Assembly: GCA_023078555.1 (NCBI GenBank) | Contig: CM041199.1 | Span: forward strand, 9,181,315-9,245,314 | Length of the DNA stretch: 64,000 nucleotides | Direction of reading: 5' to 3' | DNA from: Ulva prolifera | Lineage: Eukaryota; Chlorophyta; Ulvophyceae; Ulvales; Ulvaceae | Shown: positions 1 through 14,433 of the stretch, piece after piece | Position numbering within the stretch: the stretch's first letter is position 1 | How the letters are laid out: each line of letters opens with the position of its first letter | Translations under genes and position numbers: made by a program | Notes under the pieces: model-generated | Seen by the model: the letters and a program-made list of their open reading frames with translations, nothing else | What the model was told of the DNA's origin: nothing | Database searches by the model: none

Positions 1-1636
1 GGGCACTATGTAGGAATGGTTCCATGTCCATGCAGTGTGTCGGGCAGTATGTTGGGCACTATGTTGGGCACTATGTAGGCATGGTTCCATGTCCGTGCAG
101 TATGTCGGGCACTACGTCGGGCACTATGTCGGCATGGTTCCATGTCCGTGCAGTATGTTGGGCACTATGTTTGGCACTATGTAGGCATGGTGCCATGTCC
201 GTGCAGCATGCCGGGCACTCTGTCGGGCACTATGTAGGCATGGTTCCATGTCCGTGCGGTATGTCGGGCACTATGTCGGGCACTATGTGGGCATGGTTCC
301 ATGTCCGTGCAGTGTGCCGGGCACTATGTCGGGCACTATGTAGGCATGGTCCCATGTCCGTGCGGTATGCCGGGCAATATGTCGGGCACTATGTAGGAAT
401 GGTTCCATGTCCATGCTGTGTGTCGGGCACTATTTCGGGCACTCTGTCGGGCACTATGTAGGCATGGTTCCATGTCCGTGCAGTATGTCGGGCACTATGC
501 TGGGCACTATGTGGGCATGGTTCCATGTCCGTGCAGTATGCCGGGCAATATGTCGGGCACTATGTAGGAATGGTTCCATGTCCATGCTGTGTGTCGGGCA
601 CTATTTCGGGCACTCTGTCGGGCGCTATGTCGGCATGGTTCCATGTCCATGCAGTATGCCGGGCACTATGCCAGGCACTATGTAGGCATGGTTCCATGTC
701 CGTGCAGTATGCCGGGCACTATGTCGGGCACTATGTCGGCATGGTTCCATGTCCGTGCAGTATGTCGGGCACTATGTCAAGCACTATGTAGGCATGGTTC
801 CATGTCCGTGCAGTATGCCGGGCACTATGTCGGGCACTATGTAGGCATGGTTCCATGTCCGTGCGGTATGTCGGGCACTATGTCAGGCACTATGTTGGGC
901 ACTATGTAGGCATGGTTCCATGTCCGCGCAGTATGCCGGGCACTATGTCGGGCACTATGTCGGGCACTATGTTGGGCACTATGTAGGCATGGTTCCATGT
1001 CCGTGCAGTATGCCGGGCACTATGTCGGGCACTATGTAGGAATGGTTCCATGTCCATGCAGTGTGTCGGGCAGTATGTTGGGCACTATGTTGGGCACTAT
1101 GTAGGCATGGTTCCATGTCCGTGCAGTATGTCGGGCACTACGTCGGGCACTATGTCGGCATGGTTCCATGTCCGTGCAGTATGTTGGGCACTATGTTTGG
1201 CACTATGTAGGCATGGTGCCATGTCCGTGCAGCATGCCGGGCACTCTGTCGGGCACTATGTAGGCATGGTTCCATGTCCGTGCGGTATGTCGGGCACTAT
1301 GTCGGGCACTATGTGGGCATGGTTCCATGTCCGTGCAGTGTGCCGGGCACTATGTCGGGCACTATGTAGGCATGGTCCCATGTCCGTGCGGTATGCCGGG
1401 CAATATGTCGGGCACTATGTAGGAATGGTTCCATGTCCATGCTGTGTGTCGGGCACTATTTCGGGCACTCTGTCGGGCACTATGTAGGCATGGTTCCATG
1501 TCCGTGCAGTATGTCGGGCACTATGCTGGGCACTATGTGGGCATGGTTCCATGTCCGTGCAGTATGCCGGGCAATATGTCGGGCACTATGTAGGAATGGT
1601 TCCATGTCCATGCTGTGTGTCGGGCACTATGTCGGG
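1..1636. repeat. Higher-order duplication, 1,026-bp spacing
   Basis: Bases 1 to about 609 recur at 1027 to about 1635 with the same order of unit variants, including the ACTATTTCGGGCACTCTG block. About 535 bp of it recur again from 4333 (offset 4,332). The first visible difference between the first two copies is ACTATTTCGGG near 601 against ACTATGTCGGG near 1627. Confidence 0.85.
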
Positions 1637-2299
1637 CACTATGTTGGGCACTATGTCGGCATGGTTCCATGTCCATGCAGTGTGTCGGGCAGTATGTTGG
1701 GCACTATGTTGGGCACTATGTAGGCATGGTTCCATGTCCGTGTAGTATGCCGGGCACTATGTCGGGCACTATGTAGGCATGGTTCCATGTCCATGCAGTG
1801 TGTCGGGCACTATGTCGGGCACTATGTCGGGCACTATGTTGGGCACTATGTAGGCATGTTTCCATGTCCGTGCAGTATGCCGGGCACTATGTCGGGCACT
1901 ATGTAGGAATGGTTCCATGTCCATGCAGTGTGTCGGGCAGTATGTTGGGCACTATGTTGGGCACTATGTAGGCATGGTTCCATGTCCGTGCAGTGTGTCG
2001 GGCACTATGTCGGGCACTATGTCGGCATGGTTCCATGTCCGTGAAGTATGTCGGGCACTATGTCGGGCACTATGTTGGGCACTATGTAGGCATGGTTCCA
2101 TGTCCGTGCAGTATGCCGGGCACTATGTCGGGCACTATGTAGGAATGGTTCCATGTCCATGCAGTATGCCGGGCACTATGTCGGGCACTATGTAGGAATG
2201 GTTCCATGTCCATGCAGTGTGTCGGGCAGTATGTTGGGCACTATGTCGGGCACTATGTAGGCATGGTCCCATGTCCGTGCGGTATGCCGGGCAATATGT

Positions 2300-5200
2300 C
2301 GGGCACTATGTAGGAATGGTTCCATGTCCATGCTGTGTGTCGGGCACTATTTCGGGCACTCTGTCGGGCACTATGTAGGCATGGTTCCATGTCCGTGCAG
2401 TATGTCGGGCACTATGCTGGGCACTATGTGGGCATGGTTCCATGTCCGTGCAGTATGCCGGGCACTATGTCGGGCACTATGTAGGCATGGTTCCATGTCC
2501 GTGTAGTATGCCGGGCACTATGTCGGGCACTATGTCGGGCACTATGTTGGGCACTATGTAGGCATGGTTCCATGTCCATGCAGTGTGTCGGGCAGTATGT
2601 TGGGCACTATGTTGGGCACTATGTAGGCATGGTTCCATGTCCATGCAGTATGCCGGGCACTATGCCAGGCACTATGTAGGCATGGTTCCATGTCCGTGCA
2701 GTATGCCGGGCACTATGTCGGGCACTATGTAGGCATGGTTCCATGTCCATGCAGTGTGTCGGGCAGTATGTTGGGCACTATGTTGGGCACTATGTAGGCA
2801 TGGTTCCATGTCCGTGCAGTGTGTCGGGCACTACGTCGGGCACTATGTCGGCATGGTTCCATGTCCGTGTAGTATGCCGGGCACTATGTCGGGCACTATG
2901 TAGGCATGGTTCCATGTCCATGCAGTGTGTCGGGCACTATGTCGGGCACTATGTCGGGCACTATGTTGGGCACTATGTAGGCATGTTTCCATGTCCGTGC
3001 AGTATGCCGGGCACTATGTCGGGCACTATGTAGGGCATGGTTCGATGTCCGTGCAGTATGCCGGGCACTATGTCGGGCACTATGTAGGAATGGTTCCATG
3101 TCCATGCTTTGTGTCGGGCACTATGTCGGGCACTATGTCGGGCACTATGTCGGGCATGGTTCCATGTCCGTGCAGTATGCCGGGCACTATGTCGGGCACT
3201 ATGTAGGAATGGTTCCATGTCCATGCTTTGTGTCGGGCACTATGTCGGGCACTATGTCGGGCACTATGTAGGCATGGTTCCATGTCCGTGCAGTATGTCG
3301 GGCACTATGTTGGGCACTATGTGGGCATGGTTCCATGTCCGTGCAGTATGCCGGGCACTATGTCGGGCACTATGTAGGCATGGTTCCATGTCCGTGTAGT
3401 ATGCCGGGCACTATGTCGGGCACTATGTAGGCATGGTTCCATGTCCATGCAGTGTGTCGGGCACTATGTCGGGCACTATGTCGGGCACTATGTTGGGCAC
3501 TATGTAGGCATGTTTCCATGTCCGTGCAGTATGCCGGGCACTATGTCGGGCACTATGTAGGAATGGTTCCATGTCCATGCAGTGTGTCGGGCAGTATGTT
3601 GGGCACTATGTTGGGCACTATGTAGGCATGGTTCCATGTCCGTGCAGTGTGTCGGGCACTATGTCGGGCACTATGTCGGCATGGTTCCATGTCCGTGAAG
3701 TATGTCGGGCACTATGTCGGGCACTATGTTGGGCGCTATGTCGGCATGGTTCCATGTCCGTGCAGTATGCCGGGCACTATGTCGGGCACTATGTAGGCAT
3801 GGTTCCATGTCCGTGTAGTATGCCGGGCACTATGTCGGGCACTATGTACGCATGGTTCCATGTCCATGCAGTGTGTCGGGCACTATGTCGGGCACTATGT
3901 CGGGCACTATGTTGGGCACTATGTAGGAATGGTTCCATGTCCATGCAGTGTGTCGGGCAGTATGTTGGGCACTATGTTGGGCACTATGTAGGCATGGTTC
4001 CATGTCCGTGCAGTGTGTCGGGCACTATGTCGGGCACTATGTCGGCATGGTTCCATGTCCGTGAAGTATGTCGGGCACTATGTCGGGCACTATGTTGGGC
4101 GCTATGTCGGCATGGTTCCATGTCCGTGCAGTATGTCGGGCACTATGTTGGGCGCTATGTCGGCATGGTTCCATGTCCTTGCAGTATGTCGGGCACTATG
4201 TTGGGCACTATGTCGGGCACTATGTTGGGCACTATGTAGGCATGGTTCCATGTCCGTGCAGTATGCCGGGCACTATGTCGGGCACTATGTAGGAATGGTT
4301 CCATGTCCATGCAGTATGCCGGGCACTATGTCGGGCACTATGTAGGAATGGTTCCATGTCCATGCAGTGTGTCGGGCAGTATGTTGGGCACTATGTTGGG
4401 CACTATGTAGGCATGGTTCCATGTCCGTGCAGTATGTCGGGCACTACGTCGGGCACTATGTCGGCATGGTTCCATGTCCGTGCAGTATGTTGGGCACTAT
4501 GTTTGGCACTATGTAGGCATGGTGCCATGTCCGTGCAGCATGCCGGGCACTCTGTCGGGCACTATGTAGGCATGGTTCCATGTCCGTGCGGTATGTCGGG
4601 CACTATGTCGGGCACTATGTGGGCATGGTTCCATGTCCGTGCAGTGTGCCGGGCACTATGTCGGGCACTATGTAGGCATGGTCCCATGTCCGTGCGGTAT
4701 GCCGGGCAATATGTCGGGCACTATGTAGGAATGGTTCCATGTCCATGCTGTGTGTCGGGCACTATTTCGGGCACTCTGTCGGGCACTATGTAGGCATGGT
4801 TCCATGTCCGTGCAGTATGTCGGGCACTATGCTGGGCACTATGTGGGCATGGTTCCATGTCCGTGCAGTATGCCGGGCACTATGTCGGGCACTATGTAGG
4901 CATGGTTCCATGTCCGTGTAGTATGCCGGGCACTATGTCGGGCACTATGTCGGGCACTATGTTGGGCACTATGTAGGCATGGTTCCATGTCCATGCAGTG
5001 TGTCGGGCAGTATGTTGGGCACTATGTTGGGCACTATGTAGGCATGGTTCCATGTCCATGCAGTATGCCGGGCACTATGCCAGGCACTATGTAGGCATGG
5101 TTCCATGTCCGTGCAGTATGCCGGGCACTATGTCGGGCACTATGTAGGCATGGTTCCATGTCCATGCAGTGTGTCGGGCAGTATGTTGGGCACTATGTTG

Positions 5201-8071
5201 GGCACTATGTAGGCATGGTTCCATGTCCGTGCAGTGTGTCGGGCACTACGTCGGGCACTATGTCGGCATGGTTCCATGTCCGTGTAGTATGCCGGGCACT
5301 ATGTCGGGCACTATGTAGGCATGGTTCCATGTCCATGCAGTGTGTCGGGCACTATGTCGGGCACTATGTCGGGCACTATGTTGGGCACTATGTAGGCATG
5401 TTTCCATGTCCGTGCAGTATGCCGGGCACTATGTCGGGCACTATGTAGGGCATGGTTCGATGTCCGTGCAGTATGCCGGGCACTATGTCGGGCACTATGT
5501 AGGAATGGTTCCATGTCCATGCTTTGTGTCGGGCACTATGTCGGGCACTATGTCGGGCACTATGTCGGGCATGGTTCCATGTCCGTGCAGTATGCCGGGC
5601 ACTATGTCGGGCACTATGTAGGAATGGTTCCATGTCCATGCTTTGTGTCGGGCACTATGTCGGGCACTATGTCGGGCACTATGTCGGGCACTATGTAGGC
5701 ATGGTTCCATGTCCGTGCAGTATGTCGGGCACTATGTTGGGCACTATGTGGGCATGGTTCCATGTCCGTGCAGTATGCCGGGCACTATGTCGGGCACTAT
5801 GTAGGCATGGTTCCATGTCCGTGTAGTATGCCGGGCACTATGTCGGGCACTATGTAGGCATGGTTCCATGTCCATGCAGTGTGTCGGGCACTATGTCGGG
5901 CACTATGTCGGGCACTATGTTGGGCACTATGTAGGCATGTTTCCATGTCCGTGCAGTATGCCGGGCACTATGTCGAGCACTATGTAGGAATGGTTCCATG
6001 TCCATGCAGTGTGTCGGGCAGTATGTTGGGCACTATGTTGGGCACTATGTAGGCATGGTTCCATGTCCGTGCAGTGTGTCGGGCACTATGTCGGGCACTA
6101 TGTCGGCATGGTTCCATGTCCGTGAAGTATGTCGGGCACTATGTCGGGCACTATGTTGGGCGCTATGTCGGCATGGTTCCATGTCCGTGCAGTATGCCGG
6201 GCACTATGTCGGGCACTATGTTGGGCGCTATGTCGGCATGGTTCCATGTCCGTGCAGTATGTCGGGCACTATGTTGGGCGCTATGTCGGCATGGTTCCAT
6301 GTCCTTGCAGTATGTCGGGCACTATGTTGGGCACTATGTCGGGCACTATGTTGGGCACTATGTAGGCATGGTTCCATGTCCGTGCAGTATGCCGGGCACT
6401 ATGTCGGGCACTATGTAGGAATGGTTCCATGTCCATGCAGTATGCCGGGCACTATGTCGGGCACTATGTAGGAATGGTTCCATGTCCATGCAGTGTGTCG
6501 GGCAGTATGTTGGGCACTATGTTGGGCACTATGTAGGCATGGTTCCATGTCCATGCAGTATGCCGGGCACTATGCCAGGCACTATGTAGGCATGGTTCCA
6601 TGTCCGTGCAGTATGCCGGGCACTATGTCGGGCACTATGTAGGCATGGTTCCATGTCCGTGCAGTATGCCGGGCACTATGTCGGGCACTATGTAGGCATG
6701 GTTCCATGTCCATGCAGTGTGTCGGGCACTATGTCGGGCACTATGTCGGGCACTATGTTGGGCACTATGTAGGCATGTTTCCATGTCCGTGCAGTATGCC
6801 GGGCACTATGTCGGGCACTATGTAGGGCATGGTTCCATGTCCGTGTAGTATGCCGGGCACTATGTCGGGCACTATGTACGCATGGTTCCATGTCCATGCA
6901 GTGTGTCGGGCACTATGTCGGGCACTATGTCGGGCACTATGTTGGGCACTATGTAGGAATGGTTCCATGTCCATGCAGTGTGTCGGGCAGTATGTTGGAC
7001 ACTATGTTGGGCACTATGTAGGCATGGTTCCATGTCCGTGCAGTGTGTCGGGCACTACGTCGGGCACTATGTCGGCATGGTTCCATGTCCGTGAAGTATG
7101 TCAGGCACTATGTTGGGCGCTATGTCGGCATGGTTCCATGTCCATGCAGTATGCCGGGCACTATGCCAGGCGCTATGTAGGCATGGTTCCATGTCCGTGC
7201 AGTATGCCGGGCACTATGTCGGGCACTATGTCGGCATGGTTCCATGTCCATGCAGTGTGTCGGGCAGTATGTTGGGCACTATGTTGGGCACTATGTAGGC
7301 ATGGTTCCATGTCCATGCAGTATGCCGGGCACTATGCCAGGCACTATGTAGGCATGGTTCCATGTCCGTGCAGTATGCCGGGCACTATGTCGGGCACTAT
7401 GTAGGCATGGTTCCATGTCCATGCAGTGTGTCGGGCAGTATGTTGGGCACTATGTTGGGCACTATGTAGGCATGGTTCCATGTCCGTGCAGTGTGTCGGG
7501 CACTACGTCGGGCACTATGTCGGCATGGTTCCATGTCCGTGTAGTATGCCGGGCACTATGTCGGGCACTATGTAGGCATGGTTCCATGTCCATGCAGTGT
7601 GTCGGGCACTATGTCGGGCACTATGTCGGGCACTATGTTGGGCACTATGTAGGCATGTTTCCATGTCCGTGCAGTATGCCGGGCACTATGTCGGGCACTA
7701 TGTAGGGCATGGTTCCATGTCCGTGCAGTATGCCGGGCACTATGTCGGGCACTATGTAGGAATGGTTCCATGTCCATGCTTTGTGTCGGGCACTATGTCG
7801 GGCACTATGTCGGGCACTATGTCGGGCATGGTTCCATGTCCGTGCAGTATGCCGGGCACTATGTCGGGCACTATGTAGGAATGGTTCCATGTCCATGCTT
7901 TGTGTCGGGCACTATGTCGGGCACTATGTCGGGCACTATGTAGGCATGGTTCCATGTCCGTGCAGTATGTCGGGCACTATGTTGGGCACTATGTGGGCAT
8001 GGTTCCATGTCCGTGCAGTATGCCGGGCACTATGTCGGGCACTATGTAGGCATGGTTCCATGTCCGTGTAG
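2300..8071. repeat. Higher-order repeat, three copies (2,415 and 2,257 bp apart)
   Basis: The block at 2743-3399 recurs at 5158-5826 and 7415-8071 with the same sequence of unit variants, including the rare TTTCCATG and CATGCTTTGTGTCGGG units. Copy two carries one extra 12-mer near 5685. The first two copies also share the upstream block at 2324-2506 and 4739-4921. Gain of a single 12-mer inside an otherwise matching copy shows that short-unit slippage and long-block duplication both act on the array. Confidence 0.85.
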
Positions 8072-9610
8072 TATGCCGGGCACTATGTCGGGCACTATGT
8101 AGGCATGGTTCCATGTCCATGCAGTGTGTCGGGCACTATGTCGGGCACTATGTCGGGCACTATGTCGGGCACTATGTAGGCATGGTTCCATGTCCGTGCA
8201 GTATGTCGGGCACTATGTTGGGCACTATGTAGGCATGGTTCCATGTCCGTGCAGTGTGTCGGGCAATATGTCGGGCACTATGTCGGCATGGTTCCATGTC
8301 CGTGAAGTATGTCGGGCACTATGTCGGGCACTATGTTGGGCGCTATGTCGGCATGGTTCCATGTCCGTGCAGTATGTCGGGCACTATGTTGGGCGCTATG
8401 TCGGCATGGTTCCATGTCCTTGCAGTATGTCGGGCACTATGTTGGGCGCTATGTCGGCATGGTTCCATGTCCATGCAGTATGCCGGGCACTATGTCGGGC
8501 ACTATGTAGGCATGGTTCCATGTCCGTGCAGTATGTCGGGCACTATGTCGGGCACTATGTTGGGCACTATGTCGGCATGGTTCCATGTCCATGCAGTATG
8601 CCGGGCACTATGCCAGGCACTATGTAGGCATGGTTCCATGTCCGTGTGGTATGTCGGGCACTATGTCAGGCACTATGTTGGGCACTATGTAGGCATGGTT
8701 CCATGTCCGTGCAGTATGTCGGGCACTATGTCGGGCACTATGTTGGGCACTATGTCGGCATGGTTCCATGTCCGTGCAGTATGTCGGGCACTATGTTGGG
8801 CGCTATGTCGGCATGGTTCCATGTCCTTGCAGTATGTCGGGCACTATGTTGGGCGCTATGTCGGCATGGTTCCATGTCCATGCAGTATGCCGGGCACTAT
8901 GTCGGGCACTATGTAGGCATGGTTCCATGTCCGTGCAGTATGTCGGGCACTATGTTGGGCACTATGTTGGGCACTATGTAGGCATGGTTCCATGTCCGTG
9001 CAGTATGCCGGGCACTATGTCGGGCACTATGTAGGCATGGTTCCATGTCCATGCAGTGTGTCGGGCACTATGTCGGGCACTATGTCGGGCACTATGTCGG
9101 CATGGTTCCATGTCCGTGAAGTATGTCGGGCACTATGTCGGGCACTATGTTGGGCGCTATGTCGGCATGGTTCCATGTCCGTGCAGTATGTCGGGCACTA
9201 TGTTGGGCGCTATGTCGGCATGGTTCCATGTCCTTGCAGTATGTCGGGCACTATGTTGGGCGCTATGTCGGCATGGTTCCATGTCCATGCAGTATGCCGG
9301 GCACTATGTCGGGCACTATGTAGGCATGGTTCCATGTCCGTGCAGTATGTCGGGCACTATGTTGGGCACTATGTTGGGCACTATGTAGGCATGGTTCCAT
9401 GTCCGTGCAGTATGCCGGGCACTATGTCGAGCACTATGTCGGCATGGTTCCATGTCCGTGCAGTATGTCGGGCACTATGTCAAGCACAATGTAGGCATGG
9501 TTCCATGTCCGTGCAGTATGCCGGGCACTATGTCGGGCACTATGTAGGCATGGTTCCATGTCCGTGCAGTATGCCGGGCACTATGTCGGGCACTATGTAG
9601 GAATGGTTCC

Positions 9611-10902
9611 ATGTCCGTGCAGTGTGTCGGGCAGTCTGTTGGGCACTATGTTGGGCACTATGTAGGCATGGTTCCATGTCCGTGCAGTGTGTCGGGCACG
9701 ACGTCGGGCACTATGTCGGCATGGTTCCATGTCCGTGAAGTATGTCAGGCACTATGTTGGGCACTATGTCGGCATGGTTCCATGTCCGTGCAGTGTGTCG
9801 GGCACTATGTCGGGCACTATGTCGGGCACTATGTTGGCATGGTTCCATCTCCATGCAGTATGTCGGGCACTATGTCAAGCACTATGTAGGCATGGTTCCA
9901 TGTCCGTGCAGTATGCCGGGCACTATGTTGGGCACTATGTAGGCATGGTTCCATGTCCGTGCAGTATGCCGGGCACTATGTCGGGCACTATGTAGGAATG
10001 GTTCCATGTCCGTGCAGTGTGTCGGGCAGTCTGTTGGGCACTATGTTGGGCACTATGTAGGCATGGTTCCATGTCCGTGCAGTGTGTCGGGCACTACGTC
10101 GGCACTATGTCGGCATGGTTCCATGTCCATGCAGTATGCCGGGCACTATGCCAGGCACTATGTAGGCATGGTTCCATGTCCGTGCAGTATGCCGGGCACT
10201 ATGTCGGGCACTATGTAGGCATGGTTCCATGTCCATGCAGTGTGTCGGGCAGTATGTTGGGCACTATGTTGGGCACTATGTAGGCATGGTTCCATGTCCG
10301 TGCAGTGTGTCGGGCACGACGTCGGGCACTATGTCGGCATGGTTCCATGTCCGTGAAGTATGTCAGGCACTATGTTGGGCACTATGTCGGCATGGTTCCA
10401 TGTCCGTGCAGTGTGTCGGGCACTATGTCGGGCACTATGTCGGGCACTATGTTGGCATGGTTCCATCTCCATGCAGTATGTCGGGCACTATGTCAAGCAC
10501 TATGTAGGCATGGTTCCATGTCCGTGCAGTATGCCGGGCACTATGTTGGGCACTATGTAGGCATGGTTCCATGTCCGTGCAGTATGCCGGGCACTATGTC
10601 GGGCACTATGTAGGAATGGTTCCATGTCCGTGCAGTGTGTCGGGCAGTCTGTTGGGCACTATGTTGGGCACTATGTAGGCATGGTTCCATGTCCGTGCAG
10701 TGTGTCGGGCACGACGTCGGGCACTATGTCGGCATGGTTCCATGTCCGTGAAGTATGTCAGGCACTATGTTGGGCACTATGTCGGCATGGTTCCATGTCC
10801 GTGCAGTGTGTCGGGCACTATGACGGGCACTATGTTGGGCGCTATGTCGGCATGGTTCCATGTCCATGCAGTATGCCGGGCACTATGCCAGGCACTATGT
10901 AG
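9611..10902. repeat. Higher-order duplication, 618-bp spacing
   Basis: The blocks starting at 9687 and 10305 have the same order of variants: CACGACG unit, GTGAAGTATGTCAGGC unit, ACTATGTTGGCATGGTTCCATCTCC unit split as GTTGGCATGG plus TTCCATCTCC, then GTCAAGCAC. The offset is 618 bp. The following units at 10006 and 10624 (GCAGTCTGTTGGG) keep the same offset before the copies diverge. Confidence 0.8.
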
Positions 10903-11437
10903 GCATGGTTCCATGTCCGTGCAGTGTGTCGGGCAGTCTGTTGGGCACTATGTTGGGCACTATGTAGGCATGGTTTCATGTCCATGCACTATGTCGGGCA
11001 CTATGTTGGGCACAATGTAGGCATGGTTCCATGTCCGTGCAGTATGTCGGGCACTATGTCAAGCACTATGTAGGCATGGTTCCATGTCCGTGCAGTATGC
11101 CGGGCACTATGTCGGGCACTATGTCGGCATGGTTCCATGTCCGTGAAGTATGTCAGGCACTATGTTGGGCACTATGTCGGCATGGTTCCATGTCCGTGCA
11201 GTGTGTCGGGCACTATGTCGGGCACTATGTCGGGCACTATGTCGGCATGGTTCCATCTCCATGCAGTATGTCGGGCACTATGTCAAGCACTATGTAGGCA
11301 TGGTTCCATGTCCGTGCAGTATGCCGGGCACTATGTCGGGCACTATGTAGGCATGGTTCCATGTCCGTGCAGTATGCCGGGCACTATGTCGGGCACTATG
11401 TCGGGCACTATGTTGGGCACTATGTAGGCATGGTTCC

Positions 11438-14433
11438 ATGTCCGTGCAGTATGCCGGGCACTATGTCGGGCACTATGTAGGCATGGTTCCATGTCCGTGC
11501 AGTATGTCGGGCGGTATGTCGGGCACTATGACGGGCACTATGTTGGGCGCTATGTCGGCATGGTTCCATGTCCATGCAGTATGCCGGGCACTATGCCAGG
11601 CACTATGTAGGCATGGTTCCATGTCCGTGCAGTATGCCGGGCACTATGTCGGGCACTATGTCGGCATGGTTCCATGTCCGTGCAGTATGTCGGGCACTAT
11701 GTCAAGCACTATGTAGGCATGGTTCCATGTCCGTGCAGTATGCCGGGCACTATGTCGGGCACTATGTAGGCATGGTTCCATGTCCGTGCGGTATGTCGGG
11801 CACTATGTCAGGCACTATGTTGGGCACTATGTAGGCATGGTTCCATGTCCGCGCAGTATGCCGGGCACTATGTCGGGCACTATGTCGGGCACTATGTTGG
11901 GCACTATGTAGGCATGGTTCCATGTCCGAGCAGTATGCCGGGCACTATGTCGGGCACTATGTAGGAATGGTTCCATGTCCATGCAGTGTGTCGGGCAGTC
12001 TGTTGGGCACTATGTTGGGCACTATGTAGGCATGGTTCCATGTCCGTGCAGTGTGTCGGGCACGACGTCGGGCACTATGTCGGCATGGTTCCATGTCCGT
12101 GAAGTATGTCAGGCACTATGTTGGGCACTATGTCGGCAAGGTTCCATGTCCATGCAGTGTGTCGGGCAGTATGTTGGGCACTATGTTGGGCACTATGTAG
12201 GCATGGTTCCATGTCCGTGCAGTGTGTCGGGCACTACGTCGGCACTATGTCGGCATGGTTCCATGTCCATGCAGTATGCCGGGCACTATGCCAGGCACTA
12301 TGTAGGCATGGTTCCATGTCCGTGCAGTATGCCGGGAACTATGTCGGGCACTATGTAGGCATGGTTCCATGTCCATGCAGTGTGTCGGGCAGTCTGTTGG
12401 GCACTATGTTGGGCACTATGTAGGCATGGTTCCATGTCCGTGCAGTGTGTCGGGCACTACGTCGGCACTATGTCGGCATGGTTCCATGTCCATGCAGTAT
12501 GCCGGGCACTATGTTGGGCACTATGTAGGCATGGTTCCATGTCCGTGCAGTATGCCGGGCACTATGTCGGGCACTATGTAGGAATGGTTCCATGTCCATG
12601 CAGTGTGTCGGGCAGTATGTTGGGCACTATGTTGGGCACTATGTAGGCATGGTTCCATGTCCGTGCAGTGTGTCGGGCACTACGTCGGGCACTATGTCGG
12701 CATGGTTCCATGTCCGTGAAGTATGTCAGGCACTATGTCGGGCACTATGTAGGAATGGTTCCATGTCCATGCAGTGTGTCGGGCAGTATGTTGGGCACTA
12801 TGTTGGGCACTATGTAGGCATGGTTCCATGTCCGTGCAGTGTGTCGGGCACTACGTCGGGCACTATGTCGGCATGGTTCCATGTCCGTGAAGTATGTCAG
12901 GCACTATGTTGGGCACTATGTCGGCATGGTTCCATGTCCGTGCAGTGTGTCGGGCACTATGACGGGCTCGAAGTTGGGCACTATGTAGGCATGGTTCCAT
13001 GTCCGTGCAGTGTGTCGGGCACTACGTCGGCACTATGTCGGCATGGTTCCATGTCCGTGCAGTATGTCGGGCACTATGTCAAGCACTATGTAGGCATGGT
13101 TCCATGTCCGTGCAGTATGCCGGGAACTATGTCGGGCACTATGTAGGCATGGTTCCATGTCCGTGCGGTATGTCGGGCACTATGTCAGGCACTATGTTGG
13201 GCACTATGTAGGCATGGTTCCATGTCCGTGCAGTATGCCGGGCACTATGTCGGGCACTATGTAGGAATGGTTCCATGTCCGTGCAGTGTGTCGGGCAGTC
13301 TGTTGGGCACTATGTTGGGCACTATGTAGGCATGGTTCCATGTCCATGCACTATGTCGGGCACTATGTTGGGCACTATGTAGGCATGGTTCCATGTCCGT
13401 GCAGTATGCCGGGCACTATGTCGGGCACTATGTAGGAATGGTTCCATGTCCATGCAGTGTGTCGGGCAGTATGTTGGGCACTATGTTGGGCACTATGTAG
13501 GCATGGTTCCATGTCCGTGCAGTATGCCGGGCACTATGTCGGGCACTATGTAGGCATGGTTCCATGTCCGTGCAGTATGTCGGGCGGTATGTCGGGCACT
13601 ATGACGGGCACTATGTTGGGCGCTATGTCGGCATGGTTCCATGTCCATGCAGTATGCCGGGCACTATGCCAGGCACTATGTAGGCATGGTTCCATGTCCG
13701 TGCAGTATGCCGGGCACTATGTCGGGCACTATGTCGGCATGGTTCCATGTCCGTGCAGTATGTCGGGCACTATGTCAAGCACTATGTAGGCATGGTTCCA
13801 TGTCCGTGCAGTATGCCGGGCACTATGTCGGGCACTATGTAGGCATGGTTCCATGTCCGTGCGGTATGTCGGGCACTATGTCAGGCACTATGTTGGGCAC
13901 TATGTAGGCATGGTTCCATGTCCGCGCAGTATGCCGGGCACTATGTCGGGCACTATGTCGGGCACTATGTTGGGCACTATGTAGGCATGGTTCCATGTCC
14001 GAGCAGTATGCCGGGCACTATGTCGGGCACTATGTAGGAATGGTTCCATGTCCATGCAGTGTGTCGGGCAGTCTGTTGGGCACTATGTTGGGCACTATGT
14101 AGGCATGGTTCCATGTCCGTGCAGTGTGTCGGGCACGACGTCGGGCACTATGTCGGCATGGTTCCATGTCCGTGAAGTATGTCAGGCACTATGTTGGGCA
14201 CTATGTCGGCAAGGTTCCATGTCCATGCAGTGTGTCGGGCAGTATGTTGGGCACTATGTTGGGCACTATGTAGGCATGGTTCCATGTCCGTGCAGTGTGT
14301 CGGGCACTACGTCGGCACTATGTCGGCATGGTTCCATGTCCATGCAGTATGCCGGGCACTATGCCAGGCACTATGTAGGCATGGTTCCATGTCCGTGCAG
14401 TATGCCGGGCACTATGTCGGGCACTATGTAGGC
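11438..14433. repeat. Higher-order duplication, 2,073-bp spacing
   Basis: The segment from about 11438 to 12360 recurs from about 13511 to 14433. The shared markers are a GGGCGGTATG unit (11511 and 13584), a TCCGAGCAG unit and a GGCAAGGTTCC unit. The copies differ at a few single bases, such as GGGAACTATG near 12333 against GGGCACTATG near 14406. Confidence 0.85.
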
